Shown in pieces: positions 43,063 through 52,997 of a stretch of 64,000 nt of DNA. The stretch comes from Rhodocytophaga aerolata (GTDB lineage: Bacteria; Bacteroidota; Bacteroidia; Cytophagales; 172606-1), in contig NZ_JAUKPO010000032.1 in NCBI RefSeq assembly GCF_030503435.1, forward strand, positions 1 to 64,000, read 5' to 3'. The notes under the pieces were generated by a model. It saw only the letters and a program-made list of their open reading frames with translations, did no database searches and was not told the DNA's origin. The number at the start of each line of letters is the position of its first letter. Within the stretch, counting starts at the first letter, position 1. The position numbers and the translations under genes were made by a program.

Positions 43063-43720
43063 CAACTATCGAAGACGAGGACAGCTCTACTTGCTTATTA
43101 TAATATGGTATACCCCTGTTAGCCTTTCATTCTAAGTATTTTATTCGCAAGGGTTAATTATTAACAGGTGGGGTTCAGCGCTACCCTACATAGTAACTAA
43201 AAAATGGTTTTGCATTGCCTGACAACTTCCGTTAACCCTATGCCGCCATTGGCTTTTCGGATTTCTGGCAACGCTGGCACATAACCCTTTCTTCCTGGCG
43301 GCGGGATTACCTGTATATCCCACTGGGCGCTAACCGCCGGGGCAATATGCGTACCTATCTCAACCTGATGCTTACCATGCTGCTGGGTGGCCTCTGGAAC
43401 TAAAACCGGTTTTAGCATAGGCCATTCACAAACCAAAATCAAAAGGCACAGATGTCCAACACTTACTCCCATTTCAGATAACTCATTAGAGGGTGTAAAA
43501 AGTATAGGTAAATTAAAGCTATCCTTATTACTTCTAACCCACAGGTGACAAGTTATAAGAGAGGCGATGTAACATATACTTTTACTTTGAATATACCCCA
43601 AATGTATGAATACAAGTATGGGTAATAATAATATTATGGCATTTTCCGAAGACCTTATGTTAGTGAAGGTTGAAATTGCTACAAGTTAATAGCAGTTATG
43701 AGGATTTTTACCTCTTTAGA
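43063..43720. other. Intergenic region containing an MBOAT remnant
   Basis: 658 bp. Besides the remnant at 43206-43403 nothing coding is visible. Confidence 0.5.
43206..43403 (+). pseudogene. MBOAT-family O-acyltransferase (AlgI-like) remnant
   Basis: The plus frame reads LPDNFR, an in-frame TAA, then [20 protein letters not shown] and LRRDYLYIP-like sequence ([15 protein letters not shown]), ending LLGGLWN and TAA. This is the active-site block of alginate/peptidoglycan O-acetyltransferases, with the conserved WHITL histidine. Only ~65 of ~470 residues remain. The GC content is higher than the flanks. Confidence 0.78.
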
Positions 43721-45010
43721 TTAAAGTACTTTGGTATAGTAGATTTGTAACTTTATCCTATATTGGCTGGAATTACTTCCTAACACAATCGTTTGAAGTG
43801 TATTCTGATTGTCGGCAGCAGCTAAAGAGAGTAATAAGCTGGTTTTTGAGTTAGTACTTTCCTTCAATAAGGTATTTACATAGGATGTCATATCATAGCT
43901 GTAAGAGTAGGTATCATTCAGATCGTTTGCTTGCAAGCTGATACTGGTTTCAATGGACGGATCAATAATCCAATTTGAGCCGTTCACCTCTTGCAGAGCA
44001 ATGGCCGAAGGAAGGCTCACTGATGAAGTATATGTGCTTCTTATCGGCTCAATGGTTAGCTTTGCACTATTGACAGCAAAATTGCTAATGGTATTAAAAC
44101 TTCGCAAATAAGGTATGTCTAGCCGTGTCCGCAGGCCAATGCCTCCCTGAATATAAGTCTGCTCATGCGTGGTTGCTGATGAAATTCCTTCAAAAGTATT
44201 TTGAAGAGCAGCAATTTCTGTAGAGGTACGGTCACTTACAAAATGATTAAAATAACTCCCGCCATTACTGATTTTGAAATCGTAGGTGCGTTTTTCTGTA
44301 TCCAGGTTGGTTTCATGGTAATACAGCCGAATAACCGTACTGTCACTATTTACCTTGAACCTCAGGATTGCTCCGTCGTCCTCACTGCCGGGTACCAAGG
44401 CAAAGCCCTTTACATAATTTTTTACCTCTGTACTGGAAATAAAACTATTTGCCTTAGCCATAGTAAATATTTCTTCTCCAAGCTGGTCCGATAGCCGGAT
44501 GGAAAGCGGAACTTGTGTAAAGGGCCTAGGCTTTAACAACGTACTGCCGATAGCTTCACTTCCGTAGGGTACCTGATCAAAGCCATAGTAGATTTTAGTG
44601 TCAAGTAATGGATCAACTAGCTGATGTACAGATAATAGCTGTAGTTGAGAGGTATCTCCATAGCTATAGGCATCATAGGCCAACAACAGCACAAGCGAAT
44701 CATAAACAGCAGACTTTGCTATGGATGGGCTGGATTCATGGATGCCAGCACTAAAAAAACCAGTGGCTTTTGTTTTTCCTGTCAGATTATGTATGTACTG
44801 GCCTGTAATCAGGTAGCCTGTATTCGTAGTAGCAATAGAATCTAGCAGCACAGTGGAGGTGTGAATAGTAACTGTATCTGTGAAGTATACACTAATATCC
44901 TGTATCTGCGGCTGTAAGTTAAGCCCTATATCCTTATCTCCCTGTATCTCACAAGAACTAAAAATTGCAGAAACAACCAGAATAATTATTAGCCAAGAAT
45001 ACAAGCGCAT
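43721..45010 (-). CDS. DUF4270 family lipoprotein
   Basis: A 429-aa protein with a lipoprotein signal (LIIILVVSAIFSSC, lipidated Cys ~20) followed by DIGLNLQPQIQDISVYFTD, the typical DUF4270 opening. The rest is beta-rich (GGIGLRTRLDIPYLRSF, LTIEPI, LLLSLAAADNQNTLQTIVLG). The family is restricted to Bacteroidota and usually sits near Kelch and DUF4907 genes, as here. Function unknown, probably an outer-membrane/surface lipoprotein. Confidence 0.87.
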   Translation of the reverse strand: MRLYSWLIIILVVSAIFSSCEIQGDKDIGLNLQPQIQDISVYFTDTVTIHTSTVLLDSIATTNTGYLITGQYIHNLTGKTKATGFFSAGIHESSPSIAKSAVYDSLVLLLAYDAYSYGDTSQLQLLSVHQLVDPLLDTKIYYGFDQVPYGSEAIGSTLLKPRPFTQVPLSIRLSDQLGEEIFTMAKANSFISSTEVKNYVKGFALVPGSEDDGAILRFKVNSDSTVIRLYYHETNLDTEKRTYDFKISNGGSYFNHFVSDRTSTEIAALQNTFEGISSATTHEQTYIQGGIGLRTRLDIPYLRSFNTISNFAVNSAKLTIEPIRSTYTSSVSLPSAIALQEVNGSNWIIDPSIETSISLQANDLNDTYSYSYDMTSYVNTLLKESTNSKTSLLLSLAAADNQNTLQTIVLGSNSSQYRIKLQIYYTKVL

Positions 45011-45494
45011 ACAAAAGGATTTTATTGTTACGATGATTCAAACATAGAAGCAATACTCCACACAGAAAATTGAAATATATTAACCTTACAGATTTATCCA
45101 TTAAACCGCTGATTTTATCTACTTATCTTATGATGGAAAAATGGAAATTTTATGATGTACCAGTAGTAGAGTAAATCAGCAGATTAAATACGGTCATATA
45201 ATTGGAAAGTGGTTGCTCAGTTCTTTGAGCCCTGGCAGGTACTTAAATCCCTTATTCTCATCAACAAATGGATAAGTAATAACAGACTGGTAGATGGATT
45301 ACTGCTTTTTATCCAGAAATATTCTTGCCTAGTATATTCCTTTTTCCTTCTTATGAAACACTGCCTAATTTTAATGAGAGTTTCAAGTTATTATTTTCCA
45401 CAAGCCTTTCTCTCAGGATACTTCATAGTCCCACATGCTTAAAAAATATATGGGCCTATGAATAGTATCAAATGTGATAGTAAATACTAATAAT
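45011..45494. other. Divergent intergenic region
   Basis: 484 bp. TATGTTTG on the minus strand (45039-45046) is a -7-like element for the DUF4270 gene. No gene is seen. Confidence 0.4.
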
Positions 45495-47777
45495 ATGTTA
45501 CAGCATTATAATAGTCTATCCATACTTCAGAAAGAGCCGACTCTTAACCGAGACGCTCTTCTTAGCTGGTCAACAGTTCCTGCATGGCGGTCTTTACTAG
45601 GGCTCGTTTTCTTTCTCTTCACTTCTCTATCGGTGTATGCACAAACTCACCGGACTTGTGCTACAATAGAAGTAAATAAAGCAAACAAAGCTGGCCGTGT
45701 GGGAGCAGAAAGTACAGAGGCATTTGAGCAGTGGCTTGATGGTAAAATACAGCAGTCAAAAAATACTCCCCAGCGCACAGAAGCAACTGGTATCTATACT
45801 ATCCCTGTAGTAGTTCACATCATCCATAATGGTGAAGCTGTAGGAACTGGCACCAATATTTCCGATTCACAGGTAGAGTCGCAAATCCGGATATTAAATG
45901 AAGATTACCGGCGTAAATCTGGCACCAGAGGATATAATACCAATCCGGTTGGAGCAGATACAGAGATAGAGTTCAGATTGGCATTAACTGATCCTGAAGG
46001 CTTTCCAACCAAGGGCATTTTGCGGGTAAAAGGCAGCAAACAAACTTGGACTCAGGAGGAGGATGCCACTTTGAAAAGCTTAAGTTACTGGCCTTCCGAA
46101 CAATATTTGAATATATGGGTATGCAATCTCGGGACAAATACATTAGGATATGCTCAGTTTCCTGAGTCAGATCAAGTAAGCGGTGTATCCGCACTTGGTG
46201 AGGAAGAAGCTATGCTAGACGGCGTTGTCATTGGGTATAAATATTTTGGTGATGAAGGAGCGGTGCTGGTATCAGGAAATGATTTCCGTTACGGGCGTAC
46301 TACTACCCATGAGGTAGGGCACTTTTTGGGTTTGCGGCATATCTGGGGAGATGCCCCTATAGCAGCAAGCGGATGCTACGTTGATGATTACTGCTCAGAT
46401 ACGCCTAATGCCAGGGAAGCTAATTATGATTGCCCCGCTTCCGATAGTACCACCTGTACAAGTCCTAAACAGCGGGAGATGGTAGAAAACTACATGGATT
46501 ATACAGATGATGCCTGTATGAGCATTTTTACAGCAGAGCAGAAACTGAGAATGCGGACTGTGCTGGAAAATAGTCCACGGCGGGCAAGTTTACTTACCTC
46601 CCCAGGTTTAGAAGTTGTCAGGCTGATTGCCGACAATGCCCGGATAGTAGGCCTTACTGATCCGGAACCTTATCTTTGTGAGAATACTTTTGCTCCGGTT
46701 ATTGTTTTGCGCAACTATGGCAATAATCCGCTACATGCAGTGAAGTTCGTGTATCAGGTTACTAGTGGAGATACCTTGAGCTACAACTGGACAGGGAACC
46801 TTGCCACAACACAAATCGACACTGTTACTTTACCATCTCTGCAGGCATTGCCCGGCGAATATGCCTTTAGCATACGCATACTTTCATCCAACGGGAATGC
46901 AGATGCTGATACAACCATGAATACTGTAGAAGTGCCTTTGAAAGTGTTAATCCCACAAGAATTACCTTTTTGGGCTAATTTTGATAAAAACTTCTTGCCC
47001 GGTGACTGGCAGGTACTTTCAGAGAATAACGCGGTTGGATGGACAGATATACCAGTACCTACTACGTCAAACACTTCCAATAAAGCGGCTTATTTAAATT
47101 ATTATCAGAGCCGCAACACTGATACACAAGATGTTCTGCTAACTGCAGCGTATGATCTTTCTACGGTTACTGAAGCATACCTGGTGTTTGATGTTTCATA
47201 TGCCCGCAGAGGTCTCTCACAGGATGGGTTAGCTGTATCTGTTTCTACAGATTGCGGAAACAGCTTTTCCCGGGAAAATACTCTGTATCAGAAAACCGGC
47301 AGTTCACTTGCCACCACCACTGCCACTTCCTCTCAGGCCTGGTCTCCTATGCAGGAAAATCACTGGCGGGTAGAAACCATAAACCTCTCCCGGTACATCG
47401 GCCAGAAGGCAGTCCGCTTTGCTTTTACAGGCACCAATGATGGAGGCAATAATCTCTATCTGGACAATGTACGGGTAGTTTTCCGTAAGGAAACTATCGA
47501 AGAAGAAGTGAACGGATATAGAAACTTGAGCCAAGCACTACAAATTTTTCCTAACCCAAATAGTGGAAAATTTAATATCCTGTTTAATGTGTACGAGCCA
47601 AAAAATGTAGAAGTGAGGATCTTTAATCTCATCGGACAGCAGGTGATGTATCAATCCATTAATGGTGCTCAGGATGTGTATGAGATGGACTTAACTGCTT
47701 TACCTGCCGGCATGTATTTGGTAAATGCCAGCAGTGGGAAAGAAGAGGTTACAAAGAAAGTGGTCATTTTCCATTAG
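45495..47777 (+). CDS. M43-type (pappalysin-like) metalloprotease with T9SS type-A domain
   Basis: From ATG 45495 (MLQHYNSLSILQKEPT) 760 aa; a GTG seven codons earlier is possible. The signal segment is unusually internal (hydrophobic ~34-50, LGLVFFLFTSLSVYAQ). The propeptide-like region is followed by the catalytic domain ~95-370 with TTHEVGHFLGLRH (zinc ligands His272, His276, His282) and the ENYMDY Met-turn of M43 peptidases. CARDB-like and MAM/jelly-roll regions follow, then the sorting domain (IFPNPNSGKFNILF ... VTKKVVIFH). A secreted zinc protease, probably surface-attached. Confidence 0.92.
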   Translation: MLQHYNSLSILQKEPTLNRDALLSWSTVPAWRSLLGLVFFLFTSLSVYAQTHRTCATIEVNKANKAGRVGAESTEAFEQWLDGKIQQSKNTPQRTEATGIYTIPVVVHIIHNGEAVGTGTNISDSQVESQIRILNEDYRRKSGTRGYNTNPVGADTEIEFRLALTDPEGFPTKGILRVKGSKQTWTQEEDATLKSLSYWPSEQYLNIWVCNLGTNTLGYAQFPESDQVSGVSALGEEEAMLDGVVIGYKYFGDEGAVLVSGNDFRYGRTTTHEVGHFLGLRHIWGDAPIAASGCYVDDYCSDTPNAREANYDCPASDSTTCTSPKQREMVENYMDYTDDACMSIFTAEQKLRMRTVLENSPRRASLLTSPGLEVVRLIADNARIVGLTDPEPYLCENTFAPVIVLRNYGNNPLHAVKFVYQVTSGDTLSYNWTGNLATTQIDTVTLPSLQALPGEYAFSIRILSSNGNADADTTMNTVEVPLKVLIPQELPFWANFDKNFLPGDWQVLSENNAVGWTDIPVPTTSNTSNKAAYLNYYQSRNTDTQDVLLTAAYDLSTVTEAYLVFDVSYARRGLSQDGLAVSVSTDCGNSFSRENTLYQKTGSSLATTTATSSQAWSPMQENHWRVETINLSRYIGQKAVRFAFTGTNDGGNNLYLDNVRVVFRKETIEEEVNGYRNLSQALQIFPNPNSGKFNILFNVYEPKNVEVRIFNLIGQQVMYQSINGAQDVYEMDLTALPAGMYLVNASSGKEEVTKKVVIFH

Positions 47778-47796
47778 TCATATAGTATTGGTACTA

Positions 47797-47829
47797 TAAA
47801 AAAGCTGTAATCCCACTTACAGCTTTTTA
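47797..47829 (+). terminator. Rho-independent terminator of the M43 protease gene
   Basis: AAAAAAGCTGTAA, a short loop, TTACAGCTTTTT: an 11-bp or longer stem followed by T, just after the stop codon. Confidence 0.85.
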
Positions 47830-48096
47830 TGTTATTTCATCACTGATACAGGTTTATTTGGTAGAAGAAAATACAGTTTATATCTAGGATTTATGGTGGT
47901 TAGTATAGTTTGTTTTATTTATAGGTACTGATATCTCATTTTTACTGCTAATCACACTTCTTGTATGATACCTCTGTTTATAATCTTATATCAGCCTGTT
48001 CGTTCGGATAGCTGAAAGTAGAATCGTCTGGATATACTGTAAGCAGAATTATTTAAAATTTATGATCACTCAATCAATTTCAATTTAGATGCATTT

Positions 48097-49116
48097 ATGA
48101 GAAAGATTACTGTTTGTTGCTTACTCTTACCTTTTTTGTTTTTATGCTCATGTGCAAATGAGGATGAGGAAATAGACCTGTTGGGAAACTGGACACAAAT
48201 TTCACCTATAGAAGGAGTGGCCAGAAGTGCAGCTGTTTCCTTTGTGATTGGCGACAAAGCGTATGTTGGCACAGGCTATACCAGCGACGAACGGCTGACA
48301 GATTTTTGGGAGTTTGATCCGGTAAACAGCACCTGGCGGCAATTAGCCAACTTTGGCGGTACGGCAAGAAACAGTGCGGTTGCTTTCAGCATCGGCAACA
48401 AAGGGTATGTAGGCACAGGCTACGACAATACTTACCGCAAAGACTTTTGGGAGTATGATCTGGCAAATAACCGCTGGGCACAGAAAACAGATTTTGGTGG
48501 AGTGGCCAGGCAGATGGCTGTCGGTTTTGCCTTAAGAGGTGGTGGCTATATAGGTACGGGCTATTCTGGAAACTATGTAAGTGATTTCTGGCGATTCGAT
48601 CCTATGGATGCCAGCAACGGGTATGACAGCTATGGCAACCCTATGGGAAGCTGGACGCAAGTAGCCAGCTATGGAGGTAAAAATCCAAAAAGAAGAGGCG
48701 CTGTCAGCTTTGTATTAAATGATATGGCTTACGTAGGTACCGGGGAAAGTAATGGGATCAACCAACAAGATTTCTTTGTCTATGATGCAGAATCGAACAA
48801 CTGGACAGAAATAGCCGAACTTGAGGATGACGATGAAAACGCGCACCCCAGGTCTTACGGTGTTGCTTTTACCTTAGATGGCAAAGGATACGTCGGTACA
48901 GGCGTACGCAGTGCCAACCTCAACGATTTCTGGGAATACAATCCCTCAGCTAATACCTGGGAACAGAAAACCTCCTTTGAAGGCACAGCCAGAGTCAATG
49001 CTGTCGGGTTTACGGTGGGCAATAAAGGGTACATTGGTACAGGCTCAAGCAGTACCTACCGCTTTGATGATTTCTGGGTGTTTGCTCCCAATGATGCCTA
49101 CGATGAAGAAGATTAA
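48097..49116 (+). CDS. Kelch-repeat lipoprotein
   Basis: A 339-aa protein with a lipoprotein signal (LLLPFLFLCSC, Cys ~20). It has about six Kelch blades with the repeated pattern ARxxAVxFxxGxKxYVGTGY...DFWEYDPxxxxW, e.g. RSAAVSFVIGDKAYVGTGYT and VNAVGFTVGNKGYIGTGSSS, closing a beta-propeller. No galactose-oxidase catalytic copper ligands are evident, so it is a binding propeller. DUF4907 follows after 29 bp. Confidence 0.9.
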   Translation: MRKITVCCLLLPFLFLCSCANEDEEIDLLGNWTQISPIEGVARSAAVSFVIGDKAYVGTGYTSDERLTDFWEFDPVNSTWRQLANFGGTARNSAVAFSIGNKGYVGTGYDNTYRKDFWEYDLANNRWAQKTDFGGVARQMAVGFALRGGGYIGTGYSGNYVSDFWRFDPMDASNGYDSYGNPMGSWTQVASYGGKNPKRRGAVSFVLNDMAYVGTGESNGINQQDFFVYDAESNNWTEIAELEDDDENAHPRSYGVAFTLDGKGYVGTGVRSANLNDFWEYNPSANTWEQKTSFEGTARVNAVGFTVGNKGYIGTGSSSTYRFDDFWVFAPNDAYDEED

Positions 49117-49145
49117 TCAGGAATGGCCATTTCAAGAAAGTATAC

Positions 49146-49520
49146 ATGTCTAGATTCATTCAACTATTAGTAGCATGTTTGATTTTGCTCCTGATTGGAG
49201 GGAGCTATATCAGAACCAAATTTGGCTTTGATGCAACGCAGCCTCAAATACAGTCAATGAAACAGACTATTGAATCACCCAAGCCCACAGAAGTGCAGGT
49301 TTTTGCCACCGAAGCCGGATGGGGATACGCCATTTACCATAACGGAAAGCCTTACATCAAACAAACAACTATTCCTGCAATAGAAGGAAACAAAGGATTT
49401 TCCAGCAGAGAGAAAGCCCTGAAAGCGGCACAGCTGGTAGCCTATAAAATAGAGAAGTCTATGCTGCCGCCCACCGTTACCAGACAGGAACTGGATAGTC
49501 TGCAGGTGCTCACTGAATAA
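49146..49520 (+). CDS. DUF4907 family protein
   Basis: A 124-aa protein with an N-terminal membrane anchor or signal (~4-22) and a small C-terminal domain (~48-124) with GWGYAIYHNGKPYIKQTTIPAI and FSSREKALKAAQLVAYKIE. The family is known mainly from genes next to DUF4270 and Kelch lipoproteins in Bacteroidota. Probably co-transcribed with the Kelch gene. Function unknown. Confidence 0.85.
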   Translation: MSRFIQLLVACLILLLIGGSYIRTKFGFDATQPQIQSMKQTIESPKPTEVQVFATEAGWGYAIYHNGKPYIKQTTIPAIEGNKGFSSREKALKAAQLVAYKIEKSMLPPTVTRQELDSLQVLTE

Positions 49521-49601
49521 TGCCCCCTGTGAGGATGAATATCATGCATTGCAGTATTCCTTCTGATGTAGTTTTTAGTTGTTACGCCTATAAATTATCT
49601 A

Positions 49602-51488
49602 ATGAAAAGAGCCATTTTTCTGAGCTTTCTAATGGTTGCAACTCTTGCAGCCTGGGCTACGCACATTGTGGGAGGAGAATTGAATCTGCAATATACTAAC
49701 CAAGGTTACCGGTTTGTACTGTCTGTAAACTTATATTTCGATGACATTAATGGAGAGCAGGATGCAGAAGATGAGGAGGTTTTTGTAGCCGTATTCAGTA
49801 AACGCAGTAACAGGCGAGTGGCTACTTTTACGCTGCCTAGAGTAGCATCTGCACAAGTCAATTATACCAATGCAGCCTGTAGTAATGGCAGGCTGCAAAC
49901 CCGCCAGATCCAGTACAGCACAGAAATTATTCTGGATGCCAATATATATAATGAAGCAGAGGGGTATTACTTTTCCTGGGAACGGTGCTGCCGCAATGAG
50001 TCTATTGTTAACATTACTAATCCTGGTGACAATGGTATGGTCTTCTATATGGAATTTCCAGCAGTAATGCTTACTGGAAACCGGGTAGTCAATAGTTCCC
50101 CTGCATTTCCTATGCCCAAAGGAGATTATGCCTGTGTGAATGAGCCTTTTTACTTTGATTTTGGCGCTACAGATGCCGATGGAGACCAGTTAAAGTACTC
50201 TTTAATTACACCCAAACGTGGAACTAGTAATGCCAGAAATACACCTTTTGGTCCAGGGCCACACCCTGGTGTCAGAGGCCAGTTTTATCCGGCTCCCTAT
50301 CCCATAGTCAGTTGGGCAAACGGTTTTAGTGTAGCGAATATGATTGCCGGACCTCAGCCACTACAGGTTAATGCTACAACCGGACAAATTACCTTTACAA
50401 CTAATCGTGTAGGGCTTTATGTGTTTTCTGTACTTTGCGAAGAATACCGCAATGGCGAGAAAATTGGAGCGGTACAACGGGATTTTCAGCTGCTGGTTAT
50501 TGACTGCCCGAAAAATGACGCTCCGGTGATACTGGCAAAAGAGGTAAACGCACTAGCAGTTTATCAGGAGGGAGAAACCATTTCCCTATCCTATGGCGGG
50601 CAGCCATGTATCGATCTACTGGTGACTGATCCCAATAGAAATTCTACGTTACATGTAGCGGTAAATGCCCTTAATTTTTCCGGGCAGGATATAACCGTTC
50701 TAACTTCACAAGGTGTAGTGAACGGAGCAGCTGATACGTTACGGTCTCGGATCTGCTTTAACACCTGTATTGCTCACACCAAAGAGGATCCACTTCTGCT
50801 CCAGGTAATAGCTTCAGATAATGGATGCCCCATTCCTAAACGTGACACACTTCTTCTAAGAGTATACATAGAACCAGTACCTACTAATGCTCCACAGGTA
50901 ACTACTACACTTGTTAGTAACGTAGCTACCATACAGGCAGGGCAGACAATCCGCTTTGATGTGATTGCTTCTGATCCGGACAATGATCTCATAAATCTAT
51001 ATGCCCTAGGAGTTGGCTTTTCCCTAACTGAAGCTGGTATGGAGTTTGTAAACAGCAGTGGCCTTGGGAAAATTATGCAACCCTTCACCTGGACTCCGGG
51101 TTGTGAAGTGACTGAAAATAATTCCGCCTTTGTTATTCACTTTATCACTGAAGATAACAGCTGCTCTCCTAACCGCTTTGATACAGTAACTGTAAATCTG
51201 GAGGTTGAAAACTTTGAGCTGCTTCTGAGCAGGTTTACACCACCCAATGTATTTACACCCAATGAAGATGGGACTAACGATACCTTTGTTATTCCTGATC
51301 TCCCACCAGATAATTGCCAGTATACCTTTAAAAGTATAGAAATTTATAACCGATGGGGGAGGCCAGTCTATACAGCCTATGAGCGGGAGTTTACTTGGTC
51401 TGGCCAGGAATATCCAACAGGTTCGTATTTTTATCTAATTAATTATGGAGCAACAGTATTCAAAGGTACAGTCTCCTTATTAAGATAA
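49602..51488 (+). CDS. Large surface protein with T9SS type-B (gliding motility-associated) C-terminal domain
   Basis: A 628-aa protein with a signal peptide (~1-18, cut near WATHIVGGE). HIVGGELNLQY after cleavage is typical of this family. Two cadherin/Ig-like regions follow (~150-300, ~420-530). The C-terminal CHU_C type-B sorting domain contains NVFTPNEDGTNDTFVIPD, IEIYNRWGRPVY and YPTGSYFYLINY. Type-B domains are exported by T9SS and often form filaments or adhesins together with PorP/SprF, which is not encoded here. Confidence 0.92.
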   Translation: MKRAIFLSFLMVATLAAWATHIVGGELNLQYTNQGYRFVLSVNLYFDDINGEQDAEDEEVFVAVFSKRSNRRVATFTLPRVASAQVNYTNAACSNGRLQTRQIQYSTEIILDANIYNEAEGYYFSWERCCRNESIVNITNPGDNGMVFYMEFPAVMLTGNRVVNSSPAFPMPKGDYACVNEPFYFDFGATDADGDQLKYSLITPKRGTSNARNTPFGPGPHPGVRGQFYPAPYPIVSWANGFSVANMIAGPQPLQVNATTGQITFTTNRVGLYVFSVLCEEYRNGEKIGAVQRDFQLLVIDCPKNDAPVILAKEVNALAVYQEGETISLSYGGQPCIDLLVTDPNRNSTLHVAVNALNFSGQDITVLTSQGVVNGAADTLRSRICFNTCIAHTKEDPLLLQVIASDNGCPIPKRDTLLLRVYIEPVPTNAPQVTTTLVSNVATIQAGQTIRFDVIASDPDNDLINLYALGVGFSLTEAGMEFVNSSGLGKIMQPFTWTPGCEVTENNSAFVIHFITEDNSCSPNRFDTVTVNLEVENFELLLSRFTPPNVFTPNEDGTNDTFVIPDLPPDNCQYTFKSIEIYNRWGRPVYTAYEREFTWSGQEYPTGSYFYLINYGATVFKGTVSLLR

Positions 51489-51896
51489 TAGCAGATATAA
51501 GGTAATCGGATGTACCTCCGGAAGGCGGGTAGCTAAGCGAATGCAGGTATTTCCTCCCCGATTAAGTCAAGCATTGTGTACTAAACAACTTAAGGTTCTC
51601 TTATCGGTGCTTTCCATGATTGTTGCACTAATATCAAGATGGCCCAGGACTGACTCGCAATTAATACTACATATAAGTCATGGGTAAATTCTTATTAAAG
51701 TTCCTACGATGTTACCTGATTATTATCTTTCTGTTGGCCGCCCTGCTAGCTTTTGCAAGTATACTTCCGCTGCTTTTAGTCTCTGTAGTGTTCAAGTTGT
51801 TTGATTTCAAGGCAGGATCTAATTCATACAAGCTGCTACATACATAATATATAGCCGATGAATTAAGCCCGTGGAGAAACCTGGGGCGGTACCGGG
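51489..51896. other. Region without a clear gene before the MacB remnant
   Basis: 408 bp. A 55-codon plus reading from 51680 (MGKFLLKFLRCYLIIIFLLA) has one hydrophobic segment but no family. Confidence 0.35.
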
Positions 51897-52145
51897 TCAA
51901 CTGTTCTGCTGCAGTTCCTGAAAGAAGCAATTTTGATGAGCCTGACCGGAGGTGTTATTGGCATAGGTTCCGGTTACCTGATTGCTACAGGAGCCGGAAT
52001 AGCCATGGGCTGGCCAGTAATCATTCTAATCCAATCAGTGCTGCTGGCCTTTGGTTTTTCTACGCTTGTAGGTGTTTTCTTCGGCCATTATCCTGCCCGG
52101 AAAGCCTCTCAACTTGATCCGATTGTTGCTTTACGGTATGAATAG
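51897..52145 (+). pseudogene. MacB/FtsX permease C-terminal remnant
   Basis: The plus frame reads VLLQFLKEAILMSLTGGVIG, two hydrophobic helices, and HYPARKASQLDPIVALRYE, the invariant end of MacB-type permeases. Upstream sequence (51860-51895) resembles RKAxGARYR in a shifted frame. About 80 of ~400 residues remain. Confidence 0.8.
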
Positions 52146-52284
52146 AGAAAAACTTATCTATTCAGTGCTTGAGTAAAAAATATTTAGTGTTTGACTCTTC
52201 ATATTGCTTGTACACTAAATGATTTACCAATTAATGCTAACGCATAAGACAGATAAATACCAGACCCTATGCAGACTTGATGGA
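52146..52284. other. Convergent spacer
   Basis: 139 bp with no gene; the MacB remnant and LytTR gene converge here. Confidence 0.4.
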
Positions 52285-52995
52285 CTATATATTTTTTTTA
52301 TAAACGACTTTAAAGAACTGCTCATTATATGATTCGCCGATAGGAATCTCAGTATTACGGATTACAACGCGGTTACGGTGGATGAAACTAATTTTTTTCA
52401 GGGAAACGATAAATGAGCGGTGAACCCGGATGAAATCTCTGGAAGGAAGTCTTTCTTCAAACATCTTCAGGCTTTGCAGCGTAAGAATGGGCTTAGGAAT
52501 GTTTTCTACATAAATTTTCAGATAATCCTTCAATCCCTCCAGATACAAAATATCTTTTAAGCTGATTTTTAACATTTTGTAATCAGATTTGATAAATATA
52601 AAATCATCCTTGTCTTCAGGTATGCTGTTGCTTCTTGCTTTTAACTCATGTAACTCATGGGCTTTGTTTACTGCTTTTATAAAGCGTTCAAACAAAATAG
52701 GTTTAAGCAGGTAGTCCACTGCATCCAGATCAAAGCCTTCCACGGCATAATTATCATAGGCAGTAGTAAAAATCACCATAGTTGAATGTTGAATGGAATT
52801 CATGAATTGAATACCAGTCAGATGAGGCATTTGAATATCCAGAAATACCAGGTCAACTTTCGTTTCCTGCAATACCTGTAAGGCTTCAATTGCACTGTTG
52901 CATCTTTTAACAAGGTGCAAAAAGGGCACTTTCCGGATAAAATCCTCTAGTAAGTTAAGTGCCAGAGGTTCATCATCAATTGCTATACATTGCAT
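52285..52995 (-). CDS. LytTR-family response regulator
   Basis: A 236-aa protein: CheY receiver ~1-120 with acidic pair DDE at 7-9, phospho-acceptor Asp53 (FLDIQMPHLTG) and Lys in LLKPI (~103). The LytTR DNA-binding domain at ~135-235 contains FIFIKSDYKMLKISLKDILY, RVHRSFIVSLKKI and IPIGESY. It starts 2 bp after the kinase stop, so the pair forms an operon. The target promoter is unknown. Confidence 0.93.
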   Translation of the reverse strand: MQCIAIDDEPLALNLLEDFIRKVPFLHLVKRCNSAIEALQVLQETKVDLVFLDIQMPHLTGIQFMNSIQHSTMVIFTTAYDNYAVEGFDLDAVDYLLKPILFERFIKAVNKAHELHELKARSNSIPEDKDDFIFIKSDYKMLKISLKDILYLEGLKDYLKIYVENIPKPILTLQSLKMFEERLPSRDFIRVHRSFIVSLKKISFIHRNRVVIRNTEIPIGESYNEQFFKVVYKKNI

Positions 52996-52997
52996 GG

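Noticed and set aside
43197-43601. 134-codon ORF on the minus strand
   Set aside because: It is the antisense shadow of the MBOAT remnant on the plus strand, which has clear family sequence.
45209-45442. 77-codon plus-strand ORF before the M43 protease
   Set aside because: Hydrophobic composition typical of random AT-rich sequence; no start context or family.
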